DNA of 42,958 nt, from NCBI GenBank assembly GCA_007096045.1, contig SFAU01000122.1, forward strand, positions 1 through 42,958. Direction: 5' to 3'. The notes beneath the pieces are model-generated. The model made no database searches. It saw only the letters and a program-made list of their open reading frames with translations, and was not told where the DNA came from. Position numbers and translations under genes: made by a program. Source of the stretch: Microcystis novacekii Mn_MB_F_20050700_S1 (GTDB taxonomy: Bacteria > Cyanobacteriota > Cyanobacteriia > Cyanobacteriales > Microcystaceae). How positions within the stretch are numbered: position 1 is the stretch's first letter; the number at the start of each line of letters is the position of its first letter. Below, piece after piece: positions 32,940-41,290 of the stretch.

Positions 32940-33176
32940 CTTTTTTCCCTTTCTTTGAAGTAAACAACCTTGTCTTAGGTGTTCAGTGACTTGTCCCACG
33001 AGTGTCAGATTTATACACTCGCCAAAGTGACTTGCTCCCAGATGATCCCACCATACATTTAAGAAAATACGGGAGCATCTCTCTTAGGTCATAAGTAGAA
33101 ATACTTAAGGAGTAATACCATTTTTAAAAAAGGATGTTACACTCGGTGACGGGACAATGTATGCAGTAAAAAGGCA
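32940..33176. other. Promoter-side spacer of the SGRxNPxW pair
   Basis: No gene is seen. The right part (from ~33100) leads into the IS630 relic and is AT-rich. The promoter of the pair should lie in 32945-33100 but no confident boxes were picked. Confidence 0.35.
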
Positions 33177-33315
33177 ATGAGTGGACTCCCCAATCTTAAT
33201 ATTGCTGAGTCAGTAGAAGACTTAAAATCCTTACTAAAGCAACAAGTAATCTCTTTAAATTGCTAAAGTACAATCCTTATATATACTAAAAATTCGGCTC
33301 TTCTAGGTTCTGTGT
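33177..33315 (+). pseudogene. IS630-family N-terminal transposase remnant
   Basis: ATG 33177 opens MSGLPNLNIAESVEDLKSLL, then a stop; one frame over, AKVQSLYILKIRLF continues before another stop. The sequence resembles the start of cyanobacterial IS630-type proteins (leader followed by a helix-turn-helix). Only this N-terminal scrap remains, and an ISL3 relic follows at once. Confidence 0.5.
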
Positions 33316-33327
33316 GAGGATGGTATA

Positions 33328-33790
33328 ATGGTAATACAGAACAGGAGGTGGGTTATGTGGATAAATTTTGAGCAAATCCTCGATTTACCAAATGTAACAG
33401 TGGTAAATTATCAAACAAAGGAATTATTTCCCAAAGCTACAATTGTCTATGACCGTTTTCATGTAATGGATATTATCAATGGGGAGCTTAATGAATTAAG
33501 AAAGTTAATCATGAAAAAGGATTACCCCGCTTGGGAATAGCCTAGTAAATGAAAGAAGAAATTAGACAAATTCATCAAGGTTGTAAGACGTTCAGAGGTG
33601 CTGAGAGAAAATTGTAAAAATGGATAAGAATAGGCGGAATATTAGCTCAAAGTAGTGCCAAGATGCTTCAAAAGCATTTGGGGGGTATCTGTAATTACTT
33701 TGAAAATCAGACAACCAATGGATTAACTGAGGGAATGAATACCAAAATAAAGCTTATTAAAAGAGTAACAAAAAGTAACACACGAGAACC
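33328..33790 (+). pseudogene. ISL3-family transposase remnant
   Basis: The frame at 33328-33540 has FPKATIVYDRFHVMDIINGE LN, the DRFHV block found around the second catalytic Asp of ISL3 transposases. It then stops; in other frames GILAQSSAKMLQKHLGGICN and NYFENQTTNGLTEGMNTKIK give the C-terminal part to about 33770. Several stops and shifts, plus loss of the first half, make it inactive. It ends against the C-terminal fragment of the gene split by IS607. Confidence 0.7.
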
Positions 33791-33813
33791 AGAAGAGCCT
33801 AGGTGAAAGTCAA

Positions 33814-33990
33814 TCAGTCGGTCGAACCCGCATTTCTAGAGGCAGAAACCAGCCAAAAAGCCCCTAAACCGGAGGTAAGAACCACGACAATAATTAACCC
33901 GACCACTAACCAACTATTTTTAGGAAATGGCTGTTTTGAAGCAGTAACGGTGATAGGAGGGGTTAAATACAGAAGCCAAAAACCTAACTA
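33814..33990 (-). pseudogene. C-terminal fragment of a membrane-anchored protein, cut off by IS607
   Basis: On the minus strand a frame from about 33990 reads GFWLLYLTPPITVTASKQPF, PKN, then SWLVVGLIIVVVLTSGLGAF (a clear transmembrane helix), WLVSASRNAGSTD and stop (33814-33816). It has no start codon of its own and opens at the IS607 left edge. Its orientation and position match the truncated coiled-coil gene on the far side of IS607, so I read them as two halves of one gene. The plus-strand frame on the same DNA is its shadow. Confidence 0.55.
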
Positions 33991-34032
33991 ATATTATCCA
34001 AAATTACTCATGACTTGTGCTATAATTGTTTT

Positions 34033-34635
34033 GTGAGTAAGTTAGCCATATCGGAAGCCGCTAAATTGAAAGGTGTAAGCGTATCGACGTTAAGGCGTTG
34101 GGAGTCTGAAGGTAAACTAATTCCAGAACGGACTGCTAATGGGCATCGTCGTTATACAATTTCTCAGTTGCTTGGTTTAAAAGAGAATCTCTCTTATACT
34201 GTTGGCTATTGCCGTGTTTCTAGTCATGACCAAAAGAAGGATTTAGAACGTCAAAAAGAAGTTGTCGAACTGTTTTGCGCTCAAAACGGTTGGCAAGTTG
34301 AAATTATAGACGACCTAGGTTCAGGACTTAACTACAACAAAAAAGGATTAAAGCGATTAATTCGGTTGATTGTTGATAGTAAAGTAGAGAGATTAGTCTT
34401 AACTCATAAGGATAGATTACTTAGATTTGGTAGGGAATTAATATTTAGTCTGTGTGAGCAATTCGGGACTGAAGTTGTCATTATTAATCGAACTGAAGAC
34501 AGTACATTTGAGGAGGATTTAGCAGAAGATGTCTTAGAGATTATTACGGTATTTTCCGCTAGATTGTCTGGCTCTAGAAGTCATAAAAATAGAAAAATCG
34601 TAGAGGAGTTAAGAGACGTTGCTACTAGGATTTAA
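34033..34635 (+). CDS. tnpA: IS607-type serine recombinase (transposase A)
   Basis: Catalyses excision and integration of the element. The start is GTG at 34033 (reading as MSKLAISEAAKLKGVSVSTL); the upstream ATG at 34015 adds six unlikely residues. An N-terminal MerR-like helix-turn-helix (VSVSTLRRWESEGKLIPERT) is followed by the resolvase catalytic domain TVGYCRVSSHDQKKDLERQK, with the nucleophilic Ser in RVSS. VLTHKDRLLRFGRELI carries the conserved Arg residues. The HTH-before-catalytic order and ~200 residues are diagnostic of IS607. It overlaps tnpB by 17 bp, suggesting coupled translation. Confidence 0.93.
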   Translation: MSKLAISEAAKLKGVSVSTLRRWESEGKLIPERTANGHRRYTISQLLGLKENLSYTVGYCRVSSHDQKKDLERQKEVVELFCAQNGWQVEIIDDLGSGLNYNKKGLKRLIRLIVDSKVERLVLTHKDRLLRFGRELIFSLCEQFGTEVVIINRTEDSTFEEDLAEDVLEIITVFSARLSGSRSHKNRKIVEELRDVATRI

Positions 34636-35791
34636 GACTGAGTTAAAACTAAATAATCAACAACGCTCATTATTAGCCCAACACGCAGGAACCGCACGTC
34701 ATGCTTGGAATTGGGGTTTGGCTTTAACCAAGCAAATTTTAGACCATAGTCAAGCTAACCCTGATGAAAAAATCAAGTTTCCTACGGCTATCGACCTTCA
34801 TAAATGGTTGGTAGCATTGGTAAAATCAGAGCATGATTGGTATTATCAAGTGTCTAAATGCGCCCCCCAATGGGCGTTAAGAGCTTTATCCGATGCTTGG
34901 AAAAGATGCTTCAAGAAGATAGCCAAACCACCAAATTTCAAGAAAAAAGGTAAACAGGATAGTTTCACTTTAGATGGGAGCATTAAAGTGGCCCATCAAA
35001 AGATAAAAGTTCCTGTGATTGGTTGGTTAAAAACCTACGAGCGGCTACCCTATGGATACCAGCCAAAATCTGTCACTATTAGTAAAAAAGCTAATAGGTG
35101 GTTTATTGGTTTTAAGATTGAAGCTGAACAGCAAACAACCAATAAAACTTATGATGTAGTTGGTTGTGATCTGGGAATTAAATCTTTAGCTACTTTATCG
35201 ACAGGTGAGACGTTTGAAGGCTCTAAAAGTTATCGTAAATACGAAAAACAATTAGCCAGACTTCAATACTTGAACCGACATAAAGTAAAAGGCTCAAATA
35301 ATTGGAACAAAGCCCAACGGCCAATAGCTAAACTTCATTTTAGAATAGCCAATATCCGTAAAGATACGTTACATAAACTCACCACTTATTTAGCCAAGAA
35401 CCACGGCAAGATAGTAATTGAGGATTTAAATGTGTCTGGGATGATGGCTAATCACAAATTAGCTAAAGCCGTTCAGGATATGGGTTTTTACGAGTTCCGA
35501 AGACAACTTGATTATAAAACTCAGTTGTATGGTTCGGAATTAATCATAGCCGATAGGTGGTTTCCTAGTAGTAAAACCTGTTTTAATTGTGGGTACAAAA
35601 AAGAGTCTCTATCTTTAACTGAAAGAGTTTTTGAGTGTGAACAATGCCATGTAGTTTGCGGTCGAGACTTGAACGCTAGTCTAAATCTAGCTTCTTTGGC
35701 GGTGAGTTCCACCGTGTCAGCTTGGGTCGTAGATAGTGCCGACACTACTACAATGAAGCAGGAAGTTAACGTCAAATTTGCTCATGAGTAG
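34619..35791 (+). CDS. tnpB: TnpB RNA-guided nuclease of IS607 element
   Basis: 390 residues starting at TTG 34619 (MLLGFKTELKLNNQQRSLLA), inside the end of tnpA. The RuvC triad is visible as VGCDLGIKSLATL (Asp), IVIEDLNVSGMMAN (Glu) and CGRDLNASLNLAS (Asp). The zinc ribbon CFNCG ... FECEQCH is complete, unlike the other TnpB of this window. Such proteins cut DNA guided by an RNA transcribed from the element's 3' end and help retain the element. The 3' end of the gene (about 35700-35800) is therefore expected to overlap that guide RNA. Confidence 0.93.
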   Translation: MLLGFKTELKLNNQQRSLLAQHAGTARHAWNWGLALTKQILDHSQANPDEKIKFPTAIDLHKWLVALVKSEHDWYYQVSKCAPQWALRALSDAWKRCFKKIAKPPNFKKKGKQDSFTLDGSIKVAHQKIKVPVIGWLKTYERLPYGYQPKSVTISKKANRWFIGFKIEAEQQTTNKTYDVVGCDLGIKSLATLSTGETFEGSKSYRKYEKQLARLQYLNRHKVKGSNNWNKAQRPIAKLHFRIANIRKDTLHKLTTYLAKNHGKIVIEDLNVSGMMANHKLAKAVQDMGFYEFRRQLDYKTQLYGSELIIADRWFPSSKTCFNCGYKKESLSLTERVFECEQCHVVCGRDLNASLNLASLAVSSTVSAWVVDSADTTTMKQEVNVKFAHE

Positions 35792-35794
35792 ATT

Positions 35795-36152
35795 TGAGTA
35801 GGTTTAATAGAACGGTGACTGAGACTTCTTCCTTAACCCGCAGCGAAGGGGAGGGGGGTCTAACCAGACGGGGACGAACCGGAATCACGAAGGAGGGTTT
35901 CTCGACGGGATTCCTCTCGAAACTCTCTACCACTTTTTCTAATCTTCTTCCCTGAGCAACTACTGTCTCGATTTCCTGACGTAATTGCCGATTACTCTTG
36001 ACAAGTTGCTGGTTTTGTGCTTCCAGAGACTCCACCCGTGCCTGAGTGGCCTGCAATTCTTGGACTAATTCTCGATAGACGGAGAGGGGAACCGAGGGGC
36101 GACCAGTGCAACTCTGGGGTACTTGGGGGGAAATGCGCGGCGTAGTGGTCAT
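35795..36152 (-). pseudogene. N-terminal fragment of a coiled-coil protein truncated by IS607
   Basis: Starts MTTTPRISPQVPQSCTGRPS right after thiD on the same strand. Residues ~25-75 (YRELVQELQATQARVESLEA ... QLVKSNRQLRQEIETVVAQG) form a heptad-rich coiled coil, followed by a Pro/Arg/Val-rich linker. The frame then runs into the IS607 end and stops at 35772. The missing end is probably the transmembrane fragment at 33814-33990, giving an original protein of ~180 residues: coiled coil, linker, one membrane helix. Function is unknown. It begins 7 bp after the thiD stop, so it was the tail of a thiD-containing transcript. Confidence 0.65.
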
Positions 36153-36159
36153 GAATTGA

Positions 36160-36960
36160 CTAATTTAGGGCTTTTAAAGAGTAAAAATGACCCACTGGAC
36201 CGGTTCCGCGACCAATAGCGAGGGAATGCTCAAGGGCGTTAGTAACGTAATCCTTGGCCTTTTTCACCGCTATTTTCAGGTCATCACCCAAAGCAAGGTT
36301 AGCAGCGATCGCCGCTGACAGGGTACAACCAGTCCCGTGAGTATTATTGGTTTCGACGCTTCTGGTCTTAAAAGTTTCCCATTCTTCCCCATCAAAGCAG
36401 ATATCAACCCCACGCAGCCGCCCTTTCATACCGCCACCTTTCACTAATACCGGTGTGGCCGACTTCTGGAAAATAATTGCGGCGGCCGCTTTCATCGCCT
36501 CAAAATCATTGATCTCAATGCCACTTAAAAGCTGTGCTTCGTAACGATTAGGGGTAATAATCGAAGCCAGAGGAATTAAACTATCAAAAAGACTATCTAC
36601 AGCCCGATCATCAATTAATTTGGCTCCCACCCGCGAAACCATAACCGGATCCACCACTAAACTGGTTAAACGCCAGCGCTCGATCGCCTCGGCCACTGCT
36701 TCGATAATCTCGCTGCTGAACAGCATTCCCGTCTTGACCGCTGACACACCGATATCCCTGACCACGGCATCGATTTGGGCCGTTACCATTTCTGGACTTA
36801 AGGACTCGACGCGCTCGACCCCCAGGGTATTTTGGGCGGTAACGCAGGTAAGGGCGCTGGTGCCGTGAACTCGATGGAAGGCGAAGGTTTTCAAATCAGC
36901 TTGAATTCCCGCGCCGCCACCACTATCGGAACCGGCGATGGTGAGGGCAATGGCAGTCAT
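36160..36960 (-). CDS. thiD: Hydroxymethylpyrimidine/phosphomethylpyrimidine kinase
   Basis: Phosphorylates HMP and HMP-P for thiamine biosynthesis in the cytosol. ALTIAGSDSGGGAGIQADLK at the start is the family signature, and TALTCVTAQNT and VVDPVMVSRVGAKLI follow. The anion-hole/catalytic segment is THGTGCTLSAAIAANLALGD near residue 205. The length of 266 residues is normal. It lies 6 bp behind ftsZ on the same strand, so transcription is probably shared with cell division genes. This is a genomic arrangement rather than a functional link. Confidence 0.94.
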   Translation of the reverse strand: MTAIALTIAGSDSGGGAGIQADLKTFAFHRVHGTSALTCVTAQNTLGVERVESLSPEMVTAQIDAVVRDIGVSAVKTGMLFSSEIIEAVAEAIERWRLTSLVVDPVMVSRVGAKLIDDRAVDSLFDSLIPLASIITPNRYEAQLLSGIEINDFEAMKAAAAIIFQKSATPVLVKGGGMKGRLRGVDICFDGEEWETFKTRSVETNNTHGTGCTLSAAIAANLALGDDLKIAVKKAKDYVTNALEHSLAIGRGTGPVGHFYSLKALN

Positions 36961-36966
36961 AGGAGG

Positions 36967-38214
36967 TTAGCGATCAAAAGGACGACGACGTTGCAAGAAT
37001 TCGGGGATATCTAACCCCGCCGGTTTTGGTGGTTCGGGAGTGGGTGCTGGACTGGGTGCGGGGGTATTGATCACCACCTTGCTACCGGTGGGACGAGAGG
37101 GGGAATCGCCGGAAAAACCGGTGGCAATGACGGTAATTCTGACTTCTCCCTGCATTTTCTCGTCAATTACTGCCCCAAAGATGATATTAGCGTTGGGATC
37201 CACCACTTCATAGATAATTTCGGCGGCGGCATTGACTTCGTGTAGGGTTAGATCTTGACCGCCGGTGATGTTAAAGACCACACCTTTCGCCCCTTCGATC
37301 GAGGATTCCAGTAACGGTGAGGATATAGCCGCGATCGCGCCTTCCTTAGCCCGAGATTTTCCCGAACCGATGCCGATGCCCATTAGGGCCGAACCCGCAT
37401 CGGCCATCACTGCCCGCACATCGGCGAAATCCACATTTACCAGACCGGGGATAGTGATAATATCCGAGATACCCTGTACCCCTTGCCGCAGCACATCATC
37501 AGCGACCCGAAAAGCCTCCTGTAGGGGAGTGTCGGCGGGTATTACCTGTAATAACTGGTTATTGGGGATAATAATCAGGGTATCGACCCGACTTTGTAAA
37601 CCGCCCACCCCCTCATCGGCCTGATTAGTGCGACGACGACCCTCGAAGGTAAAGGGACGAGTCACAACTCCCACGGTCAAACAGCCGATTTCTTTGGCAA
37701 TTTCGGCCACAATTGGAGCGGCCCCCGTTCCCGTGCCGCCGCCCATGCCGGCGGTAATAAAGACTAGATCGGTTCCTTCCAATGCTTGGGCGATTTCATC
37801 CCGAGATTCTTCCGCCGCTTTCTGTCCGATCGCCGGATTGCCCCCCGCCCCTAGGCCACGGGTTAATTTTGTCCCGATTTGTAACCTCTGGGGGGCGGAG
37901 GAGTGGGCCAGGGCTTGGGCGTCGGTGTTAATTGCCCAAAATTCGATTCCAGTCACGCCACTGGCGATCATGCGGTTAACGGCGTTACAGCCCCCACCGC
38001 CGACCCCGATCACCTTGATCTTGGCGACATTACTTGGCACGATGCGATTACTACGACTTTCTTCTCGGGGTGTCATCTGTGATTCATGGGGGCGAGTAAA
38101 TAATACTCCAGCATTATTCTGAGAGTAATGATTATCTTCGCTCATAGCTGAACTGGCATAATCGTTACTGTTCAGATTGGGATAGGTGGGAACGATTTCA
38201 TTAATCGATGTCAT
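36967..38214 (-). CDS. ftsZ: Cell division GTPase FtsZ
   Basis: Tubulin-like GTPase that polymerises into the Z-ring at mid-cell. It has an N-terminal extension of ~60 polar residues typical of cyanobacteria. [17 protein letters not shown] near residue 67 follows, then the GTP-binding tubulin signature [18 protein letters not shown] near 158-175 and the T7 loop [11 protein letters not shown] with the catalytic acid near 260. A Pro-rich linker and the conserved C-terminal peptide [14 protein letters not shown], which binds partner proteins, end the chain. The length is 415. It follows ftsQ on the same strand (192 bp gap) and leads into thiD. Confidence 0.97.
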   Translation of the reverse strand: MTSINEIVPTYPNLNSNDYASSAMSEDNHYSQNNAGVLFTRPHESQMTPREESRSNRIVPSNVAKIKVIGVGGGGCNAVNRMIASGVTGIEFWAINTDAQALAHSSAPQRLQIGTKLTRGLGAGGNPAIGQKAAEESRDEIAQALEGTDLVFITAGMGGGTGTGAAPIVAEIAKEIGCLTVGVVTRPFTFEGRRRTNQADEGVGGLQSRVDTLIIIPNNQLLQVIPADTPLQEAFRVADDVLRQGVQGISDIITIPGLVNVDFADVRAVMADAGSALMGIGIGSGKSRAKEGAIAAISSPLLESSIEGAKGVVFNITGGQDLTLHEVNAAAEIIYEVVDPNANIIFGAVIDEKMQGEVRITVIATGFSGDSPSRPTGSKVVINTPAPSPAPTPEPPKPAGLDIPEFLQRRRPFDR

Positions 38215-38406
38215 TGGAATTGGAACACTCTTAGTACAAGCTTCTGTTATTGGTTTGATGAATCAGAGATGCAATGTTAACACTATCACTAATATTATGT
38301 CGGTTCCAGTATCTACATTATCAGTTTCTGGTTCAGAAAATCATAATTTGGGGTTTTTGGCAATACATAAAGGGAATAATTGCGGTTATTTGCTGATCAA
38401 TTCCAG

Positions 38407-39228
38407 TTAATCCCTACCTGTTGCCTTTACTTTGGCAACGATAGGGGCTGGCTGCGGTTTTAATTGTACAGTGGGAGCATCAGGATTGCTCAGGTCAATG
38501 TAGAGAATTCGCTCTAGAGGTATCTTGGATGACAATGGCCGCGATTGTACGAGAGCGGTTAATTTTTCGGGCAATCTATCTTTATAAAAACCTAAATAGA
38601 CCTGTCCCAGTTCAGTTTTTAGTACAAGATTACTAGGGTTGCGCCAATCGATGGCGGTAACTTTAATCGATAAGTTATCAACTAAGGGATAAATTTTTTG
38701 CCACTGTTGTTGATATTGTCGGTCGTAACCAAGCACTTCTAGGCTAGGTAATTGGGTTTTGGGCAGAGTTCGACCATAATAGTTTTGAGGAATTATCGTT
38801 CCCGAGGCATCTAAAAAACCTTGCTGTTGATGGGAACGCCAACGGGCCACAGGTTTTCTTTCTTGAATAGAAACAATCACTTGCGGGGGTAATAATTGCC
38901 GCTCGATCTTAACGTCGGCAATAGCGGGAATAGCCGCTAATTTTTCTCGCAATTGATGGGTAGGTAATTCCCAGAGAGACAGAGGATAGCTTAATTTTAG
39001 CCAAGCACGAATCGACTCGGGCGACATTAATTCCGTGCCGGCGATTTCCACCTGTCCGGCCTTGGTAATTGTCCAATAGGGCGAAGTCATCCCCCAAGCT
39101 AATCCCGTCGCTAAACCACTAACCACCAGAAACCGACCGAGGGCTTGCCATACCTTTGATCGCCTTTGGTGGCGCAGGTTTTGTCGTTTTTGTTCCAGGG
39201 AGAGGGAAGAAAGGATTTGATCACTCAT
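38407..39228 (-). CDS. ftsQ: Cell division protein FtsQ/DivIB-like
   Basis: Bitopic inner-membrane protein of the divisome, 273 residues. A basic cytosolic N-terminus, one transmembrane helix at about 30-50 (ALGRFLVVSGLATGLAWGMT), and a POTRA domain with VEIAGTELMSPESIRAWLKL near residue 60 are seen. The beta domain includes KPVARWRSHQQQGFLDASG, a typical FtsQ segment, and VTAIDWRNPSNLVLKTELGQ. It is upstream of ftsZ on the same strand, the usual order in cyanobacteria. It is divergent from the protease gene, with a 245-bp shared promoter region between. Confidence 0.9.
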   Translation of the reverse strand: MSDQILSSLSLEQKRQNLRHQRRSKVWQALGRFLVVSGLATGLAWGMTSPYWTITKAGQVEIAGTELMSPESIRAWLKLSYPLSLWELPTHQLREKLAAIPAIADVKIERQLLPPQVIVSIQERKPVARWRSHQQQGFLDASGTIIPQNYYGRTLPKTQLPSLEVLGYDRQYQQQWQKIYPLVDNLSIKVTAIDWRNPSNLVLKTELGQVYLGFYKDRLPEKLTALVQSRPLSSKIPLERILYIDLSNPDAPTVQLKPQPAPIVAKVKATGRD

Positions 39229-39473
39229 AGGGAAAATCCGGGACAGTTTTGCTGTTATCTTAGGTCGCGAGGTGGGCTGCTGGCAACTCGATCGCCACTC
39301 AAGTAATCAGTTTGACAAAGAAAGAGATAATCAATGTTATAACAGTATTAGTCTCCAGGCGTTCTTTTGTCTGTCTCCGGGGAACCTAAACGCTCCTTTT
39401 TGCCAAGATATTTCGACGGTCAGCCAGAAAGAGCGTTCCAGCAAGAACAGCCTAATTTATCCGAAAATTACCT

Positions 39474-40766
39474 ATGGTTATCAACAAACGCGGACTTGTT
39501 CTCGGTGCTACAGCAGTGGTCCTGTCTACCGTCGCCGTCACGGGGGCGGGATTCCGTCTCTCCCAAAGTCAAGCTTTTTTTCAGGAAAGTCCCAAGGAAA
39601 CCGTTGATGAGGTTTGGCAGATCATCAACCGCACTTATTTAGATGGTACTTTTAATCAATCGGACTGGAACGCCATCCGCAATCAGTATTTAAATCGTTC
39701 CTACAAAAATCAAGAGGAAGCATACACCGCTATCCGCGAGATGTTGAAAACTCTCAATGATCCCTATACCCGTTTTATGGATCCCAAAGAGTTTAACAAT
39801 ATGAAGATCGATACATCGGGAGAATTGACTGGGGTAGGAATTCAACTGACCAAAGATGAGAAAACTAAGCAGTTAGTCGTGGTTTCACCCATTGAAGATA
39901 CTCCCGCTTCTAAAGCTGGTGTGCTGCCTAAAGATGTGATTATCGCTATCGATGGTAAATCTACCGAAGGCATGGAACTCGATCAAGCGGTGAGCATGAT
40001 CCGCGGCAAAGTGGGGACAAGCGTTAAGATCACCATTCAACGGGGTGAGGAGAAGAAAGAATTGACTCTTACCCGGGCCAAAATTGAAATTCACCCGGTA
40101 CGCGCTCACACGGAAAACACCCCGATCGGTAAAGTCGGTTATATCCGTCTTAATCAATTTAGCGCCCAAGCTAGTGGCGATATGAGTCAAGCGATTCGCG
40201 AATTGGAAGCTGAAGGGGTGAAGGGTTATATTCTCGATCTGCGTTCCAACCCCGGCGGTTTACTCTACGCCAGCATCGAAATCGCTCGGATGTGGATACC
40301 TGATGGTTTAATTGTCTCTACGGTCGATCGCAAAGGGGTGACGGAACGTCAACGGGCTAATAATCAAGCTTTGACTAATAAACCCTTGGTTGTCCTCGTC
40401 GATGGGGGTTCCGCTAGTGCTAGTGAAATTCTCTCGGGGGCTTTACAGGATCATGATCGGGCGGTTATTGTCGGTACGAAAACCTTTGGTAAGGGATTAG
40501 TGCAATCGGTACGCAGTCTCAGTGACGGTTCGGGATTAGCGGTGACAATTGCCAAGTATCTCACCCCCAACGGACGCGACATCAATAAAGATGGTATTCA
40601 TCCGGATGTGGAGTCGGAACTGAGCGAGGAAGAGCGCAAAAATCTTCAACAGGAACGGGAGCGGGTGGGAACCTTCCAGGATCCTCAATTCAAGAAGGGT
40701 TTTGAAATCTTGGAAAAAGAAATCACTGAAGGCAAGAAAACGCCCACCAATACCGCTAAACAATAG
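39474..40766 (+). CDS. ctp: Carboxyl-terminal processing protease (S41 family)
   Basis: Exported serine protease that trims C-termini in the lumen or periplasm; one cyanobacterial paralogue matures photosystem II D1. A signal peptide/anchor covers residues 1-33. A PDZ domain follows at about 105-185 (TGVGIQLTKDEKTKQLVVVS, PASKAGVLPKDVI). The catalytic core has GYILDLRSNPGGLLYASIEI, the nucleophile Ser in DGGSASASEILSGALQD and the general-base Lys in KTFGKGLVQSVRSLS. The length of 430 residues is normal. Which of CtpA, CtpB or CtpC it is cannot be told by eye. It is divergently arranged with ftsQ. Confidence 0.92.
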   Translation: MVINKRGLVLGATAVVLSTVAVTGAGFRLSQSQAFFQESPKETVDEVWQIINRTYLDGTFNQSDWNAIRNQYLNRSYKNQEEAYTAIREMLKTLNDPYTRFMDPKEFNNMKIDTSGELTGVGIQLTKDEKTKQLVVVSPIEDTPASKAGVLPKDVIIAIDGKSTEGMELDQAVSMIRGKVGTSVKITIQRGEEKKELTLTRAKIEIHPVRAHTENTPIGKVGYIRLNQFSAQASGDMSQAIRELEAEGVKGYILDLRSNPGGLLYASIEIARMWIPDGLIVSTVDRKGVTERQRANNQALTNKPLVVLVDGGSASASEILSGALQDHDRAVIVGTKTFGKGLVQSVRSLSDGSGLAVTIAKYLTPNGRDINKDGIHPDVESELSEEERKNLQQERERVGTFQDPQFKKGFEILEKEITEGKKTPTNTAKQ

Positions 40767-40941
40767 GTTGACATTTGCCCGCTCGAATTAAACCCACCCG
40801 ACGGGCGATCGCTTCTCCCCGCTCGGCAAAAGGACCCCAGTATTGACCATTAACTGGGGTTTTTCCGTTTTCTAGGGCTATAATCTGACAAATTCCCGTA
40901 TTTTCCTGGACAATGTACCAGTTTTGTGCGCTATTATCCAT
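40756..40941 (-). CDS. Small conserved cyanobacterial protein of unknown function
   Basis: 61 residues, MDNSAQNWYIVQENTGICQI ... WGPFAERGEAIARRVGLIRA, a compact mixed strand/helix pattern with conserved-looking Trp, Gly and Arg. I recall similar small proteins across cyanobacteria, sometimes mis-named as transposase-related; no function is known to me. Its stop overlaps the 3' end of the protease gene by 11 bp in convergent orientation. GGAGAAAAATCT precedes the ATG, a good ribosome-binding site. Confidence 0.65.
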   Translation of the reverse strand: MDNSAQNWYIVQENTGICQIIALENGKTPVNGQYWGPFAERGEAIARRVGLIRAGKCQPIV

Positions 40942-40983
40942 AGATTTTTCTCCTTATACCTCAAAACCTAGGGTTGATTCATA

Positions 40984-41011
40984 GTAGGGTTGATTCATGA
41001 ATCAACCCTAC
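40984..41011. repeat. Palindromic repeat GTAGGGTTGATTC/ATGAATC...
   Basis: A perfect palindrome of two 14-base arms centred on TTCATGAA, preceded by a partial extra copy GGGTTGATTCATA. It has the same design as the GTAGGGCTAATTC palindromes at 4046-4279, with compensating changes in both arms (CTAATT to TTGATT). It is joined directly to the heptamer array. Confidence 0.7.
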
Positions 41012-41112
41012 CCCAAACCCCAAACCCCAAACCCCACACCCCACACCCTACACCCTACACCCCACACCCCACACCCCACACCCCACACCCCACACCCTAC
41101 ACCCCACACCCT
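41008..41112. repeat. CCCCACA heptameric tandem array
   Basis: About 14 units of a 7-nt repeat: first CCCCAAA three to four times, then CCCCACA with occasional CCCTACA variants. Such short tandemly repeated heptamers are a hallmark of cyanobacterial spacers and are length-variable between strains. The frames on both strands across it are low-complexity artefacts. Confidence 0.9.
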
Positions 41113-41168
41113 GCCCCCACGAAAAACTTTTTGCCGCAAACCCGAAGTAAAAAATTTTGATCAACTTC

Positions 41169-41199
41169 TTGACAAAACCAGGGAGATAAATGCTAATAT
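41169..41199 (+). promoter_or_regulatory. Putative sigma70-type promoter of tRNA-Gln
   Basis: TTGACA at 41169-41174 is a consensus -35 box and TAATAT at 41194-41199 a good -10 box, separated by 19 bp (slightly long; an overlapping TGCTAA would give 16). The -10 ends 17 bp before the mature tRNA 5' end, which fits a short leader. Confidence 0.6.
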
Positions 41200-41216
41200 T
41201 AAAAAGGTCTGTCCAA

Positions 41217-41289
41217 TGGGGATTAGCCAAGCGGTAAGGCAGCGGGTTTTGGTCCCGCCATTTCCTAGGTTCGAATCCTAGATCCCCAG
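41217..41289 (+). tRNA. trnQ: tRNA-Gln (anticodon UUG)
   Basis: A 73-nt cloverleaf. The acceptor stem is TGGGGAT/ATCCCCA with discriminator G. The D arm is AGCCAAGCGGTAAGGC, the anticodon stem CGGG/CCCG frames loop TTTTGGT with anticodon TTG, and the T arm is CTAGG-TTCGAAT-CCTAG. All stems pair. CCA is not encoded. The U-starting acceptor end is typical of glutamine tRNAs. It is preceded by a recognisable promoter. Confidence 0.97.
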
Positions 41290-41290
41290 T

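Larger units (their letters stand above)
33991..35800 (+). mobile_element. IS607-family element (tnpA serine recombinase plus tnpB)
   Basis: About 1.8 kb with two overlapping intact genes, an HTH-serine recombinase and a TnpB nuclease. Short related sequences stand at both ends: TACTCATGA near 34006-34014, and its counterpart TCATGAGTAG at 35782-35791. AACCTA motifs lie just outside each (inverted relative to one another). The exact termini cannot be fixed by eye. It interrupts a minus-strand gene whose halves flank it. Because both ORFs are open, the insertion is probably recent. Confidence 0.75.

Noticed and set aside
33803-33991. 62-residue plus-strand ORF MKVNQSVEPAFLEAETSQKA
   Set aside because: It is the complement of the transmembrane C-terminal fragment split off by IS607; the minus-strand reading has the clear membrane helix.
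37265-38122. Long plus-strand ORFs opposite ftsZ
   Set aside because: They are antisense shadows of ftsZ, rich in Pro/Ser/Ala as expected from reversed codons.
41008-41112. Regular repeats resembling a CRISPR array
   Set aside because: The 7-nt units are directly tandem with no spacers; it is a heptamer microsatellite.
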